From Adiantum capillus-veneris (Eukaryota > Streptophyta > Polypodiopsida > Polypodiales > Pteridaceae), in NCBI GenBank assembly GCA_014529385.2, contig CM043944.1, forward strand, positions 174,543,240 to 174,607,239: 64,000 nucleotides of DNA, given 5' to 3'. The notes under the pieces were generated by a model. The model worked only from the letters and a program-made list of their open reading frames with translations. It was not told the DNA's origin and did not search any database. A program made the position numbers and the translations under genes. Each line of letters begins with the position of its first letter. Within the stretch, counting starts at the first letter, position 1. Positions 20,216 to 31,490 of this stretch are shown piece by piece.

Positions 20216-23200
20216 CAAGGTACTATGGGGTACTTTGGGTACTACAAGTACTGAAGGTACTGGTGGGTGTTAAATATTGATGGGTTCTATGTAGATGACG
20301 ATGAAGAGGTACTGATGGGTTCTATGTCAACGACGATGACGACGACAAGGTACTGATGGGTTCTATGAGTCCTTATGTTGAGCTAGGCCAGAGCCAAAAG
20401 CTAGAGCACAAGGGGTACCAGGTGCTGGGATGTTGTGTCGACAACGATGACGACGACAAGGCTATGGCTGAATGCCTAAAGGACTAGTGAGGTCGATGGC
20501 TAGAATTTGCAACCATGACAAGACTAAGGGCTGAATGCTTTCGCCGAGGATGACGACGGCTGAAATCTGTTGGCTGTTCTGGCTGAAAGCGCTTATGATC
20601 AAGGGCTGAAAACACTAATCACAAATGCTGGTTCATGCTGAGAAAACGTTGGGAGATATGTTGGGTCCTGCGAGTACTGACTAGTGCTTTTGTATCCCCT
20701 AGATCTTTTTGTAAGGTGCAGCGGAATGAATGTTTAAACTTTGCTCAAGATGAGTGCTCCGATGTAAGGTGCAACGGAATGAATGTTGTATTTTCTCAAG
20801 ATTAGTGATCTATATTTGCTCAAGGTTCCTTTTAGTTCTTAGAGAAGGAGAGAGCCTTCCGTCTTTATGGAGAGTGCTATGATCACGAACAAAGTGAGTG
20901 GATATTGTTCGTGCAAGTGTATGAGACTGAGAGAAGGAGAGAAAAGAGATACAACACCTGAGAGGTTGTAAAACCCTCCTCCGAAGGCCCCACTCTCGTC
21001 GGCGAGAGTGGTCTACTTTTGATTGCACAAAGGTGTACAATGATCATGCATGGACTGATGCAATTCGTGACTATGTTGGTGACGACGATGATGACTTTAG
21101 GGCTGAATTCGATGCTCTTCTATCTGCTGTCCACAAAGGGGTAATGGCTGAGAATCTGGACCACTTTGGGAGGCTGAAAATGATTGTCTTGCTGCTGTTT
21201 TTATGGCTGAAAATCCCTGATTTGTCGAGGCTCATATGGATGATAAAAACGCTGAGATTTTAGCACGATCAGGCTGCGTTTTTTAGGCTATCCGTCGAAG
21301 GCTGAAAACACTGTTTTGTCGCAGGTGTTGGGCTGCGTTTTATGGCTGAAAACGCTGCCCTCTTGCAGGTATCGCTGATGTTAGCAAAACGCTAGAGTAG
21401 GGGCTGCCTGTAGTAGGGAAAAACGGCAAGAAGGCAGACCTTGATGGCGATGGCTGTAAAAACGCCAAGAGGGAGATGGTATGGCGCTAGGTCTTGGATG
21501 GGGATGGCTCACCAAGGATGGCTTGGGGAGGATCTTGTTGAGAGAGGTAGGGAGTACCTGTTGCTTGCAAAGCCTGCTGTGCTCCTTGCTCATCTGCCCA
21601 ATTGTGCTAACTTGGGTTTGCTTATATATTAACTTACCCAATTTGCCCTACTTAGTTCCCAACAAAAGTCGCTTAATAAATAAGTGAAAAATGTCAAAAA
21701 TAGGGAAAAATAGGATAAAGTCACTTGAAAAATCCCCAAACTGACTCTGATGGAATCTGATGGAAATGCTTATGCTTATGCGGTGTGCAACCAAAGGATA
21801 TGCATCTACACTAAGTGACTGGGCATGCACGGTCTACGAATAGACTCACAAGAGTGCCAGATCACTTCTAATCTAGACTGACTGGACTGACGGGAACCCT
21901 GTTATGGTGTTGCTTGTCCACGGACACATAGGGTTGGATGTGTCACGTGACATCCGAACTATGCTCAAGGTTCCTTTTGTTCTTATGGAAGGGAGAGGCT
22001 TCCGTTCTTAATGAGAGAGTGCAATGGACACAAACAAAGTGAATGGACGATGTGCATGAGAGTGCATGAGACTGAGAGATAGAGAGAGAAGAGAATACGA
22101 CACCAGAAACGTTGTAAAACCCTCCTCCGAAGGCCCCACTCTATGGCGAGAGCGGTCTACTTATGATTGCACAAATCTCGACAATGCTTGGACTTGCCAA
22201 CGATGTCGACGACGATGAGGGCGACGACGAGACGGGCTGAAATCTGGAAACTCTAAGGGCTGAAATCTGCAAATCTTCTATTTGCTGAATTCTGACTCTA
22301 TGTCGGTGACGATGTTGATGGCGACGATGCAACGACGACGCGTAGAAAACGCAGATGCTGAAATCTGCGTTTTCCAGGCTGAAACTGTAAACCTTACGGA
22401 AACTGACCGTGCGGCGAGGAACTGCTGCGGGAAGGTGAGATCTGCGAGGTTCGGGACTTTATCTACGGTGTCTAAGGGCTGAAAACTGAAAACACTGATG
22501 TTCCTTGAGTTTTCGTCGTGGTAAATCTGCAAAACGCTAGGACTGATCTGCAAACCAAAAACGCTAGGGCTGAAATTCTGCTGCCGTCGCCGGTTGCTCT
22601 GCAAAATGCAAAACGCAAGGCTGATCTGAGGTTCTGCTGTCGTTGGAATCTGCAAAAGCAAATCGCTGGCTGATCTGGTGATGAAAACGCTAGGTATTGG
22701 CTCTGCTCCAAAAACGCTAGGTCTCTTGGGGGGGGGTTCTGCTGAGAAGGTGCCTGTTGAGCGTGGAGCTCCTGCTGCCTCTTCTGCCAATTAGTGCTAG
22801 CCTAGGTTTGCTTATATACAAACTTACTCAATTTGCCCTACCTACTTTCCAACAAAAGTCACTTAAAAATAATAAGTGAAAAATGTCAAAAATAGGTAAA
22901 ATAGGCTAAATGCACTGGAAAATTCCCCTGAAGGATTCTGATGGATTCCGATGGGAATGCTTATGATCATGCTGTGTGCAACCAGAGGATATGCAGCTAC
23001 ACTAAGTGACTAAGCATGCACGGTCTACGAATAGACTCACAAAAGTGCCAAATCACTTCTAATCTAGACTGATGGAACCCTTGTTATGTTGTAGCTTGTC
23101 CACGGACACATAGGGTTGGATGTGTCACGTGACACTTTTGGCTTCTCCAAGCGCCCAAAGGCTGTCTTTATATGTACATAAGGCTGGGTCGAGCAGGGAT

Positions 23201-23449
23201 GGCTGAAACCCCACGATTTGGAATGTCGAGGGTCACTTTAATAAATTAAATGTTGTAAGAGGCGGTTCACACGCGGTAAATTGCCTACATGCTAAAATGC
23301 AGTACTGTGCAAGAGAGAGTATGCAACTATGACTGGCATGGGCATACACGTCATGCACAAAGGTGCCAGGCTAGGTCCTAATCTAAGACACATGCTTAGA
23401 CTGTAGCAGAAGAATGTCCACATAACTCAAGTGAAGTGCACACGTGACA
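20216..23449 (-). repeat. 3' LTR of E, carrying insert D2
   Basis: Sequence 20216-20676 aligns with about 46208-46838 in the same orientation (shared ACTGATGGGTTCTATGTC blocks, GACGATGACGACGAC runs and GGCTGAAA phrases). On the minus strand it starts TGTCACGTGTGCAC at 23449, just after the G-rich polypurine tract. The distal part (about 260 bp at the 20.2-kb side) is missing. About 800 bp remain without D2. Confidence 0.72.
20710..23134 (-). mobile_element. D2: fused double LTR of family D
   Basis: Two head-to-tail LTRs of family D, 20710-21952 (complete) and about 21957-23134 (lacking its first 110 bp or so on the plus strand), with only about 4 bp between them. A 5-bp duplication CTTTT (20705-20709, 23135-23139) flanks the pair, showing it inserted as one unit. 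The interior and part of one LTR were then deleted. Each copy ends in the 12-bp palindrome TGTCACGTGACA and has TATATAAGC on the minus strand, giving the orientation. Confidence 0.85.
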
Positions 23450-23471
23450 TCCCCCCCCCCCCCCCCCCCCC
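23450..23471 (-). repeat. 21-base C run (G-rich polypurine tract of E)
   Basis: T followed by 21 Cs on the plus strand, directly next to the LTR boundary at 23449; on the minus strand it is a G run before TGTCAC. Other elements here have AAGAGGGGGG or AAGAAGGGGG in the same place. Confidence 0.7.
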
Positions 23472-23526
23472 AGTTAAAGGTGAGGCACGACTGCCGAACT
23501 TCTATCTTGGGATTCTTTCTGTACTT

Positions 23527-23710
23527 CTGATGCTGAATGCTTTTGATGACGAAGGCTTCTAATACTTGTGGATGCATAAGCCAATCAAAACTCCACCAAA
23601 CTTGTGGATACTGTGGATGCTGAATGCTTCTGATGTTGAATGCTTTTGGTGCTTGTGGATGCATAAGCCAATGAAAACTCCTGCAAACTTGTGGATACTG
23701 CGGATGTAGG
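23527..23710 (-). repeat. 87-bp tandem repeat in the interior of E
   Basis: A unit starting CTTGTGGATGCATAAGCCAAT repeats at 23565 and 23652 with a partial copy before it. The period is a multiple of three, so it repeats within the open frame as well. Confidence 0.75.
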
Positions 23711-23822
23711 TATTGTTGCAATGTAAACACCGACCAACCGAGTTACTAGTAGCCTTACTAGTGCTGAATCGGCCTTGCCAGTAAGTACGCCCACTCGAAT
23801 CGTCCTGCATGAAAACATTGTG

Positions 23823-24722
23823 TGTCACAAGACGGGCACCACGTGCCAATAGAAAAGAACAGACTAAATAGACTTTTAGCACTTCAATAACAACTTAACT
23901 GAAAGAGAGAGAGAGAGAGAAAGCACAACACGCGACACGGAGTGGCGGAATTCCACCCCAGAGAGTATTGGCCCCAAACCTTGGTGCCCCTTTCGGTATT
24001 TCTTTATATTGCATCAACACAGTACAAGCCGGTACTCTAGACTCTGCACCTTCTCCAGGAAGCATGTCAAAGAATGAGCACATGCTCTGATACCGCTGTC
24101 ACAAAACGGGCACATGTGCCAATAGAAAAGAACAGATTGAACAGACTTTTAACACTTCAATAACAACTGAACTGAAAGAGAGAGAGAGAGAGAGCACGAC
24201 ACGCAACACGGAGTGGCGTATTGGCCCCAAACCTTGGCGCCCCTTTCGGTATTTCTTACTATTGCATCAACACAGTACAAGCCGATACTCCATACTCTGC
24301 ACCTTCTTCGGAAAGCATGCCAGAGAATGAGCCCATGGCCTCATATTTAAAGTACCTAGGTCCCAAAAGCAGTTTACATGAAAAGCCTTCAAACTCAAAA
24401 GCTTCTGGTCCAAAAGCAATGCCAAAAAGCTGTCAGCGTAAATCATGGAATTTTGTACAACTGCCACCTCAACAATCAGAAAGCGCGGAGTGTCCGTACA
24501 GCTGCCACGTCATCAGTTTTTTTCGCAAGTCTTTGTGTGTGTGTGTAGGTCCTGCTTTATTTTATTTCTTTTATGTCACTGGGGCCCCATCGGACGGGCT
24601 CCCCATAAGTTGGTAGGACTTCTTCTTCTGTCACTTGTTCTTCTTAGGGTTTAGGCCCCTCGACCAAGATCTGCAAGTTGGCTCCATTCTTCAGGGCTTT
24701 GACACGTCAGTAGTTTGTGACA
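23823..24722 (-). mobile_element. B': B-family LTR pair with the interior lost
   Basis: A complete LTR 24097-24722 (5' LTR in minus sense), then the primer site (TGCTCTGATACC on the plus strand, 24083-24094), then directly the distal 260 bp of a second LTR (23823-24082). The whole interior after the primer site and half the 3' LTR are deleted. Flanks TTGTG (23818-23822) and TTGCA (24723-24727) look like a duplication decayed at two bases, and the reading frame of E is restored across it. Confidence 0.78.
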
Positions 24723-24770
24723 TTGCAGGTGAAGCTGAAAGGTAAGGGTGCCCGGAGGTATTTCCAATGG

Positions 24771-26006
24771 TGTAAGGTGCAGCGGAATGAATGTTGTATT
24801 TTCTCAAGATTAGTGATCTATATTTGCTCAAGGTTCCTTTTAGTTCTTAGGGAAGGAGAGAGCCTTCCATCTTATGGGGAGTGCTATGATCACGAACAAA
24901 GTGAGTGGATATTGTGCGTGCAAGTGAATGAGACTGAGAAAAGGAGAGAAAAGAGATACGACACCCGAGAGGTTGTAAACCCTCCTCCGAAGGCCCCACT
25001 CTCATCGGCGAGAGTGGTCTACTTTGATTGCACAAAGGTGTACAATGAGTATGCAATGGACTGATGCAATGGGACTATGCCGATGACGACGACGATGATG
25101 ACGACGACGACGATGATGGCTGAAATCTGGGATCTTCTATTGGCTGAATTTCGTGGACTGTTTCGGGGCTGAAATGGACTGTTTTACTGCTGTCTTAAGG
25201 GCTGAAAATGGTCAAGTTGTCGGGGTCCACGCTGAATGTACTGCACTTCTGGCTGCGTTTTTAGAGAGGTGTCATATGCTGAAAAACGCTGGAACTGCAG
25301 GTCTTTTCCTTGCTGAAAATGGCAGCCCTTCTAGCGTTAGTAAATCCCTGTGGTTGCTTGCTGAATTTACTGAAGAAAAACGCTGAATTTGCAGATGATG
25401 CTAGCGTTAGTAAATGGCTGAAAACGCTGGAAAAACTCGGCATGGCTGGCGTTAGTAAAAACGCTAAGGGCTGAGGTTTGTGGTCGTGGGAAAAACGCCA
25501 GGGACGGTCACTTGCTGGCGATGGGTTGCTGTGGGAGAAAACGCCAAGGATGGGGTGAGGATGGCGATGGTAATCTGCTGGGGGTGTTGAGGGGGGGGGT
25601 ACTACTGAGAAGTTGCCTGTTGAGCGGGAAGCTCCTGCTGCCTCTTCTGCCTGAAAGTGCTAACTTGGGTTTGCTTATATATTAACTTAGCAAAATTGCC
25701 CTACCTACTTTTGTTGGAAAGTCACTTAAAAATAATAAGTGAAAATAACCAAAAATAGGAAAATAGGCTAAATGCATTGGAAAAATCCCCTGACTGAATC
25801 TGATGGATTCTGAAGGGAATACTGATGATCATGTTGTGTGCAACCGGAGGATATACATCTCCACTCAGTGACTGGGCATGCACGGTCAACGAATAGACTC
25901 ACAAAAGTGCCAGATCACTGCTAATCTAGACTTGATTGAACTGACTGAACCCTATTGTGGTGTAGCTTGTCCACGGACACATAGGGTTGGGATGTGTCAC
26001 GTGACA
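24771..26006 (-). mobile_element. solo LTR of family D
   Basis: A 1236-bp LTR flanked by a perfect AATGG duplication (24766-24770, 26007-26011). On the minus strand it starts with palindrome TGTCACGTGACA, has TATATAAGC near 25675 and ends CCGCTGCACCTTACA. It contains runs of GAC/GAT triplets and many copies of GGCTGAAA and AAAACGC. No interior remains, the usual result of LTR-LTR recombination. Confidence 0.9.
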
Positions 26007-26121
26007 AATGGTTACTTGTCGACGGAAGTGGATGCACGCTACATGCGAATGCGAATGTGAATCCATAAGGGGGTTAGGGATCCTATCTCCAACTCCTTCC
26101 ATATCCGCATAAGAGGCAAGT

Positions 26122-26853
26122 TGTAATAGACTTGGACAGTCCAAGTCAAGAATCTACCACGACAGCACCAAATAACCACTTCAAAACAGTTCACAGTTCA
26201 CAATTTATTCGACATTGGCCTGACAGAGTTCCGTGCCTAGAGATATTGGCCCCAAAGACTGGCGCCCCTTTCGGTATTTCTTTTTGTATTAATCTGAGTG
26301 CGGGCAAGCGCTCACACTCAGACTCTGCGTCCAGATGCTCTGAGTTGTGAGAAGCCCTGCCAGCTTATTTAAAGGTACAAGGGATGCTAAAAGCAAAGCC
26401 CCCAAAAGCTGGTAAACTCAAAAGCTTTGAAAATAAAGCAAAGCCTATTTTCTCTTTCTTAGGCTTTAATAAAAAATAAAGCAAAAGGGTTCTCTTTCTT
26501 TAATAAAGCAAAAGGCTTCTCTCTCTCGCTGGCCTGCGTGGGAAAACAAAGCATCGCCAAAAGCTGTCAGCGACTGCCTCCGCAAGTTCCGCCGCAAATC
26601 GCGGGCTGCCACGTCAGCATTTCCGTACAGTCCCGTGGACTGCACCGCAGAATCCAAACTGGTCTGAACACTACCTGCCACGTCACCATCATCGCGCAAT
26701 TTCCGGTTTTCAGCCAGACTGTATCATGTGTGTGCATACTATGTCCACCATGCCACGTGTCATTTTTGCAGCCAGGCAGCCCGTCACCTTTTAGGGTTTC
26801 CTGCCCCATGTGTGTGGATGTGTACCGGAACGCCATGTCACCAGTTTGTGACA
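26122..26853 (-). repeat. 3' LTR of C
   Basis: 732 bp; minus-strand start TGTCACAAACTGGTGACATGGCG next to polypurine tract TTTCAAGAGGGGGGTA (26854-26869); end hairpin GACTTGGActgTCCAAGTC. The 5' LTR lacks about 95 bp covering the GGCGCC module, which this copy keeps near 26262. Confidence 0.92.
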
Positions 26854-27476
26854 TACCCCCCTCTTGAAACATTGTAATCGCCCTCGATTACGCTTGCAAA
26901 ACAGACAGAGGCCATAAACTGTCTTAGCAGACACTGACTGTTAGTACCTACGTACTAGGAAACACACATCTAGCACATGTACCAATCGACAGTCACATCA
27001 CAGGACATCACATGACATTCAACATTCTTTCGGATCTTAGACCATGATTTATCAATGTAGCTAGCAATCGCATCTAGATCCAGTCAGGACCTCATCGATG
27101 CCCGATTGACTAACCCCTTTTGCAACCATGTCTATTCGAGATCAATTAGACCAAAATGTTGCAATCATTTCGTCTATCAGTTCCTGCACTTAAAAACAAG
27201 TCAAGAACAAATCAGTTTCATATTCCGGAATTCCATTTCATAAAGTCATCCAGCAGAACACTGTCAGCTCTCAGTATCCCTGAAGCTCAAAGAGACATCA
27301 GTGACTCTAGTATTCAAAAATCGAAGCATCTGTTGACAAAGGAGCGGAGTAACTCCCCTCTTGTGCAAACCCACTGCACCAGATCTCCGGCCAAGCTGAA
27401 TTCTGGGTTCCATTTGGAGTAGACTATGCTAAACCAAAAGCTGCAAGGTAAAGGTTCACGATCTGAGGAGTATCTG
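26854..27476 (-). other. 3' noncoding region of C with polypurine tract
   Basis: Polypurine tract at 26854-26869. Upstream of it (transcript sense) lies conserved noncoding sequence also present in A and F, including the TGTGATGTCC repeats near 26990-27025. Confidence 0.8.
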
Positions 27477-29128
27477 CTAGGTCCTCCTCATCCATCCACT
27501 TCGTATCCAATGCAGGATAGTTCTTGAATTTAACCAAGAACCGCCTTCGTACTTTACCCTTATTCTTTGTGTCCTTTTCGCCAAAATCTGTTCAGGAACA
27601 AGGATCTCCTCGTTTTCCTCCACGTCGGGTTGCTCATCGGGCTCCCCATCATCAGACACATCACCTTTGAAAGGTTTCAAGAGACTCACATGAAATGCAT
27701 TGTGAATCCTCCAAGTGTCGAGCAGTTTCAATTGGAAGGAGACATCGTTGATCTTTTCGGAGATCTGGAAAGGTCCATAGTATCGCATACTAAGCTTTGG
27801 AAAAAGCCTCTCCTGTCCCTTTTCCTTTCTCAGGCGTGCCTTCTCAAAACGTAAGAGCACCCAATCATCCTCCTTCAATTTCAAATCACGACGATGGTGA
27901 TCCGCTGCCTTTTTCTGTCTTTCTTGAGATTTCTGCAAAGCCTCGCAGACCTTGGCAAAAGCCATATCTAAGTCGCGTGTATACTCATCCGCTTCAAAAA
28001 TCTTATCTTTCGTACTTAGGAAGGGTGAAACCTTCGCAGCACCTTCAACAATCTCAAATGGTGCCTTCCCCGTCGAAGAGTGGATCGTGTTATTGTAGGC
28101 AAATTCCACCAAAGATAGATACTTTTTCCATTGAGTCTTCTGATCCGAGATGTAAGACTTCAATAAATCTAAAACCACTGAATTGGCAATCTCAGATTGC
28201 CCATCGGTCTGCGGGTGGAAAGAAGACGAGAACTGCAACTGCATGCCAATGTTCTCCCAAATTGCCTTCCAAAACAAACTCGTAAATCTAGGGTCCCTGT
28301 CGGAGACAATCGTCTCAAGCATGCCATGTAATCTGAAAATCTGGGCCACAAACAGTCTCGAAAAGTGATCTGGCTTGACTGTTTTCTGCACTGGAATGAA
28401 ATGAGCCTGCTTGCTAAATCTGTCAATAACAATCCAGATACCATCGTGACCACTCTGTGTTCTCGGGAGATCAAAAATGAAATCCATTGCAATACTTTCC
28501 CAGGGGCGGGTGGGTATGGGCAAAGGCTGTAACAATCCCTGTGCTTTAGCCTGTCAAACTTGACCTTCTGGCATACCAAGCAACTGCGCACAAACTCTTC
28601 CACATCCTTCTTGAGTCTCGGCCAAAAGAAGCATCTCTCTACCCCTTTCATGGTGGTAGCAATGCCGCGGTGACCCGTGAAAGGCGGACAGTGGCATTCA
28701 GTCATAACCTTTTCCCTCAATGGCTGTGTAACGCACAACATGGTTTTCCTCATCAAGTAGCCATCCCGAATGGAATATCCCGCTACTGTTTCCCCATCCC
28801 GTATCCGTGTGAAAACGTCTGCAAAATCCGGATCTGTGGCCAATTGGTCGACCATATTCTCGAAGCTCCTGTGATGTATCGCGGAATAGCCAAAACCAAC
28901 GGCTTCCAGGACAAAGCATCTGCCACTAAATTCTTATGTCCCTGAACATGGACAATCTGGAAGGGAAACCGTGACAAGATGTTCGCCCACCGCATCTGCT
29001 TTTCCGAAAGCTGCTTCTGTGACAAGAAGTAGCGTAGACTCTAATGGTCTATAAAGACAGTAAAATCCGCTCCGAGTAGGTAGTGCCGCCACTGAGTAAG
29101 AGCATGGATAACCGCCAAAAGCTCTTTC
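27477..29128 (-). pseudogene. C integrase, chromodomain-like tail and end of RNase H
   Basis: Transcript order: the RNase H tail (SEKQMRWANILSRFPFQ, then DALSWKP) near 28920-29030; the integrase HHCC zinc finger (ECHCPPFTGHRG ... CLVCQKVKF) near 28560-28700; the catalytic core MDFIFDLPRTQSGHDG with DRFSKQAHFIPV, SDRDPRFTS and HPQTDGQSEIANS in a 352-codon frame (27477-28535); then the GPY/F-like region and a frameshifted chromodomain-like tail near 27480-27560. There are frameshifts near 28535 and between RNase H and the zinc finger. The upper end is cut at 29128 by element A inside RNase H. The integrase would insert cDNA into the host chromosome; this copy is not intact. Confidence 0.9.
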
Positions 29129-29750
29129 TGTCACAAAGTGATGACGTGGCTATTGACAGCATAAACCCTAATTTTATAGAAACCCTAATTTCTGGAAATC
29201 CTAACCCTAACTGCTGGCTGAAACCCTAAAGTGGCTGGAAACCCTAAAATCAGGCGCCAAATGCCACGTGGCAGCAGTGTACGGACTTCCGGATTTTTAG
29301 GGCTGAAGAAAAGCGACGCAAGTGGTGCTGATTTTCTACGCAAATTCAGCTTTTTCTCTACGCTGAGCCAAGAGAGAGAGATTGATTTGCTTTATTTTAC
29401 AAAAGCCATAGAGAGAGAGTTTGAGAGAGAGAATCTCTGCTTTTGATTTTTAAGCTTTTGGGGCTCTGCTTTTGGGCATCCCTTGTAATCTTTATATACA
29501 CCGTGAGGGCCTCACTTCTCAGGGCATCTGGACGTAGAGTCTGAGAGTGAAACCCTAACCGCTCTCTTGTACTTTGACATTGATTTAATACATAAAGAAA
29601 TACCGAAAGGGGCGCCAGTCTTTGGGGCCAATTCTCTAGGCATAGAACTCCGCCGGGCAAGTGCAAATCTATTGTGATCTGTGAATTGTTTTGAAGTGGT
29701 TATTTGGTGCTGTCGAGATTGATTCTTGACTTGGAGTGCCCAAGTCTGCA
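29129..29750 (+). repeat. 5' LTR of A
   Basis: Starts TGTCACAAAGTGATGACGTGGC; contains clustered AAACCCTAA teloboxes (about 29160-29250 and 29552), short GA runs, TTTATATACACC TATA box near 29490 and CCGAAAGGGGCGCC near 29603; ends GTCTGCA where the 3' copy has GTTTGTTACA. Confidence 0.93.
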
Positions 29751-29751
29751 G

Positions 29752-29764
29752 TGGTATCAGAGCA
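29752..29764 (+). other. primer binding site of A (initiator Met tRNA)
   Basis: TGGTATCAGAGCA one base after the LTR, as in F, C and B. Confidence 0.92.
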
Positions 29765-29821
29765 CGGCCGATTTCTCTTCTACGGGAAATCTGATCCCTA
29801 ATTTCTTTTTCAGCGGCACCT

Positions 29822-30323
29822 ATGGCTTCACGCAGGGATCAGTCGACTCCCTCTGCATCTGGAGATGCCGGCAGGGATCGCAATGAAGATTCCCGCAGAG
29901 AGTATGGCCCGCCTCGGCCTACTCAGGCGGAGTGGCGAGAGATGGAGCGTCGTCAGTTGATCGGCGATGCAACGAAGATGATGCTCAATTTTGCGAAGGA
30001 TCCAAAATTTGCAAAGTATATGAGCGAGACTTCTTTTCAGGAAGTGCACGAGCAGTGGCAGAAAACCACTACACCACCCCCGAAACCCGCTCTCAAGAAA
30101 CCTTCTGCTCACAAGAAATAGAAGGAACTACAAGAGGTGGTTGATGCACGGATTGCTCAGCTTTTTGACGCGCAAAAGAAACCCAAAAAACAGGGCAAAA
30201 AGTAGAAGAAAGGCACTGACTTCCCGGGTTATTTGGGTCGTCAGTCGACATTTGACAAAGCAAAGAAACAAAAGAAGCATGTTCACTTTGAAGGAGTACC
30301 TAGTTCTTCTTCTTCTTCTTCTT

Positions 30324-30355
<32 letters not shown>

Positions 30356-31490
30356 GGTTCTTCTAGCTCTTCAAGTTCGAGCGAAGAAGACAGAAAAGGT
30401 AAAAAGCGAAGCAAGAAACAACACTTCGGAAAGGGCAAGAAAAAGGCAAAGAAGGCTAAATCTCGCCCAGAGACTGACAGTTCTATTGAGGACTCGTCTA
30501 CAGACAGCTCAAATTCCGATGACGGAAACTTTTATGCGAACAAGAAGAAGTTTTATAAAGCCAACCAGTATGACTTTCTGGAAGATAAAAGCAAGAAAGT
30601 CCAAAAATTTAAGGAAGGTGGACGCTCGATCAAATTTGATACTTTTTCAGGATGCTCAGATGCTTCGAAGGCTTTGTCTTTTATACAACAGTTTGGCATC
30701 GCTTTCGCGGGAGGACGCTATTCAGAGCACTCCAAGATTCGAAGAGCTGCCTCTTACTTTAAGGGGAATGCTCGCACTCGGTGGTCCACAATTCTTTTAA
30801 ACAAGACTGCGCCAATTAAATGGCTGAAATTTAAGAAGCTTTTTATTTCTTCTTGGTTGACGCAAGAGTATGAACGAGATATACGAGCTGCTTGGAACCA
30901 TCTTCGGATGACCAAGGAAGATACAATAAATGCTTAGTGCGAAAGATTCTAGAGCTCTTTTCTACCCGCCTCTTCATTCAAGAAGATCTCATTCAGAGAA
31001 CAGATTGAGCGGTTTACCTTGGGTCTACCTACAGAGATCCGAGATCACTGCTTGGAATAGAAGTCAGCTTCTATTCAGGAGTTGATGAGTCATGCGAAGC
31101 GGGGCTTTGCCATTCACTCTGGCAATCTGACCTACCCCACAGATGAGGCCATGACACAACGAGCCGAACAAACTTCTGGGAATGAAAGTAAAAAGAAAAA
31201 GAGCAACTTAGAGAAAAAGGATGCATGACCCAAGCTTACTCCTGAGGAGAGAGCTCGATTCAACAGAGAGGGGAAGTGCTTTGGATGAAGGGAACATGGA
31301 CATATCTCCGCGAAGTGCCCTAAAAAGGCACCGAAAGAACAAAATGATAAAGACGACGACAGGCCTGAGAGTTCGAGAGCAGCTGAGGAACGTGGCAGAA
31401 AAGGCAGATAGAGAAGCAGAACTGGTACCACATGGCGTGGGACCTGCACCGAATCAAACGAATGAAAGTACAAACTTTGCCGATTTTTGA
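29822..31490 (+). pseudogene. gag of element A
   Basis: Starts ATG at 29822 (MASRRDQSTPSASGDAGRD). The frame is read through in-frame stops at 30118 and 30202 and more after 30935, including one in the zinc knuckle: CFG-stop-REHGHISAKC near 31270, where the second Cys codon is TGA. Domains in order: a short N-terminal helix region; a linker rich in Lys; a poly-Ser tract of about 17 residues from a TCT microsatellite (30303-30353) followed by SSSSSSSSEEDRKGK; acidic Ser-rich sequence; a capsid-like region (FSGCSDASKALSFIQQF, ARTRWSTILLNK); the knuckle. Gag forms the particle that packages RNA. This copy cannot make a full-length product. Confidence 0.88.
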
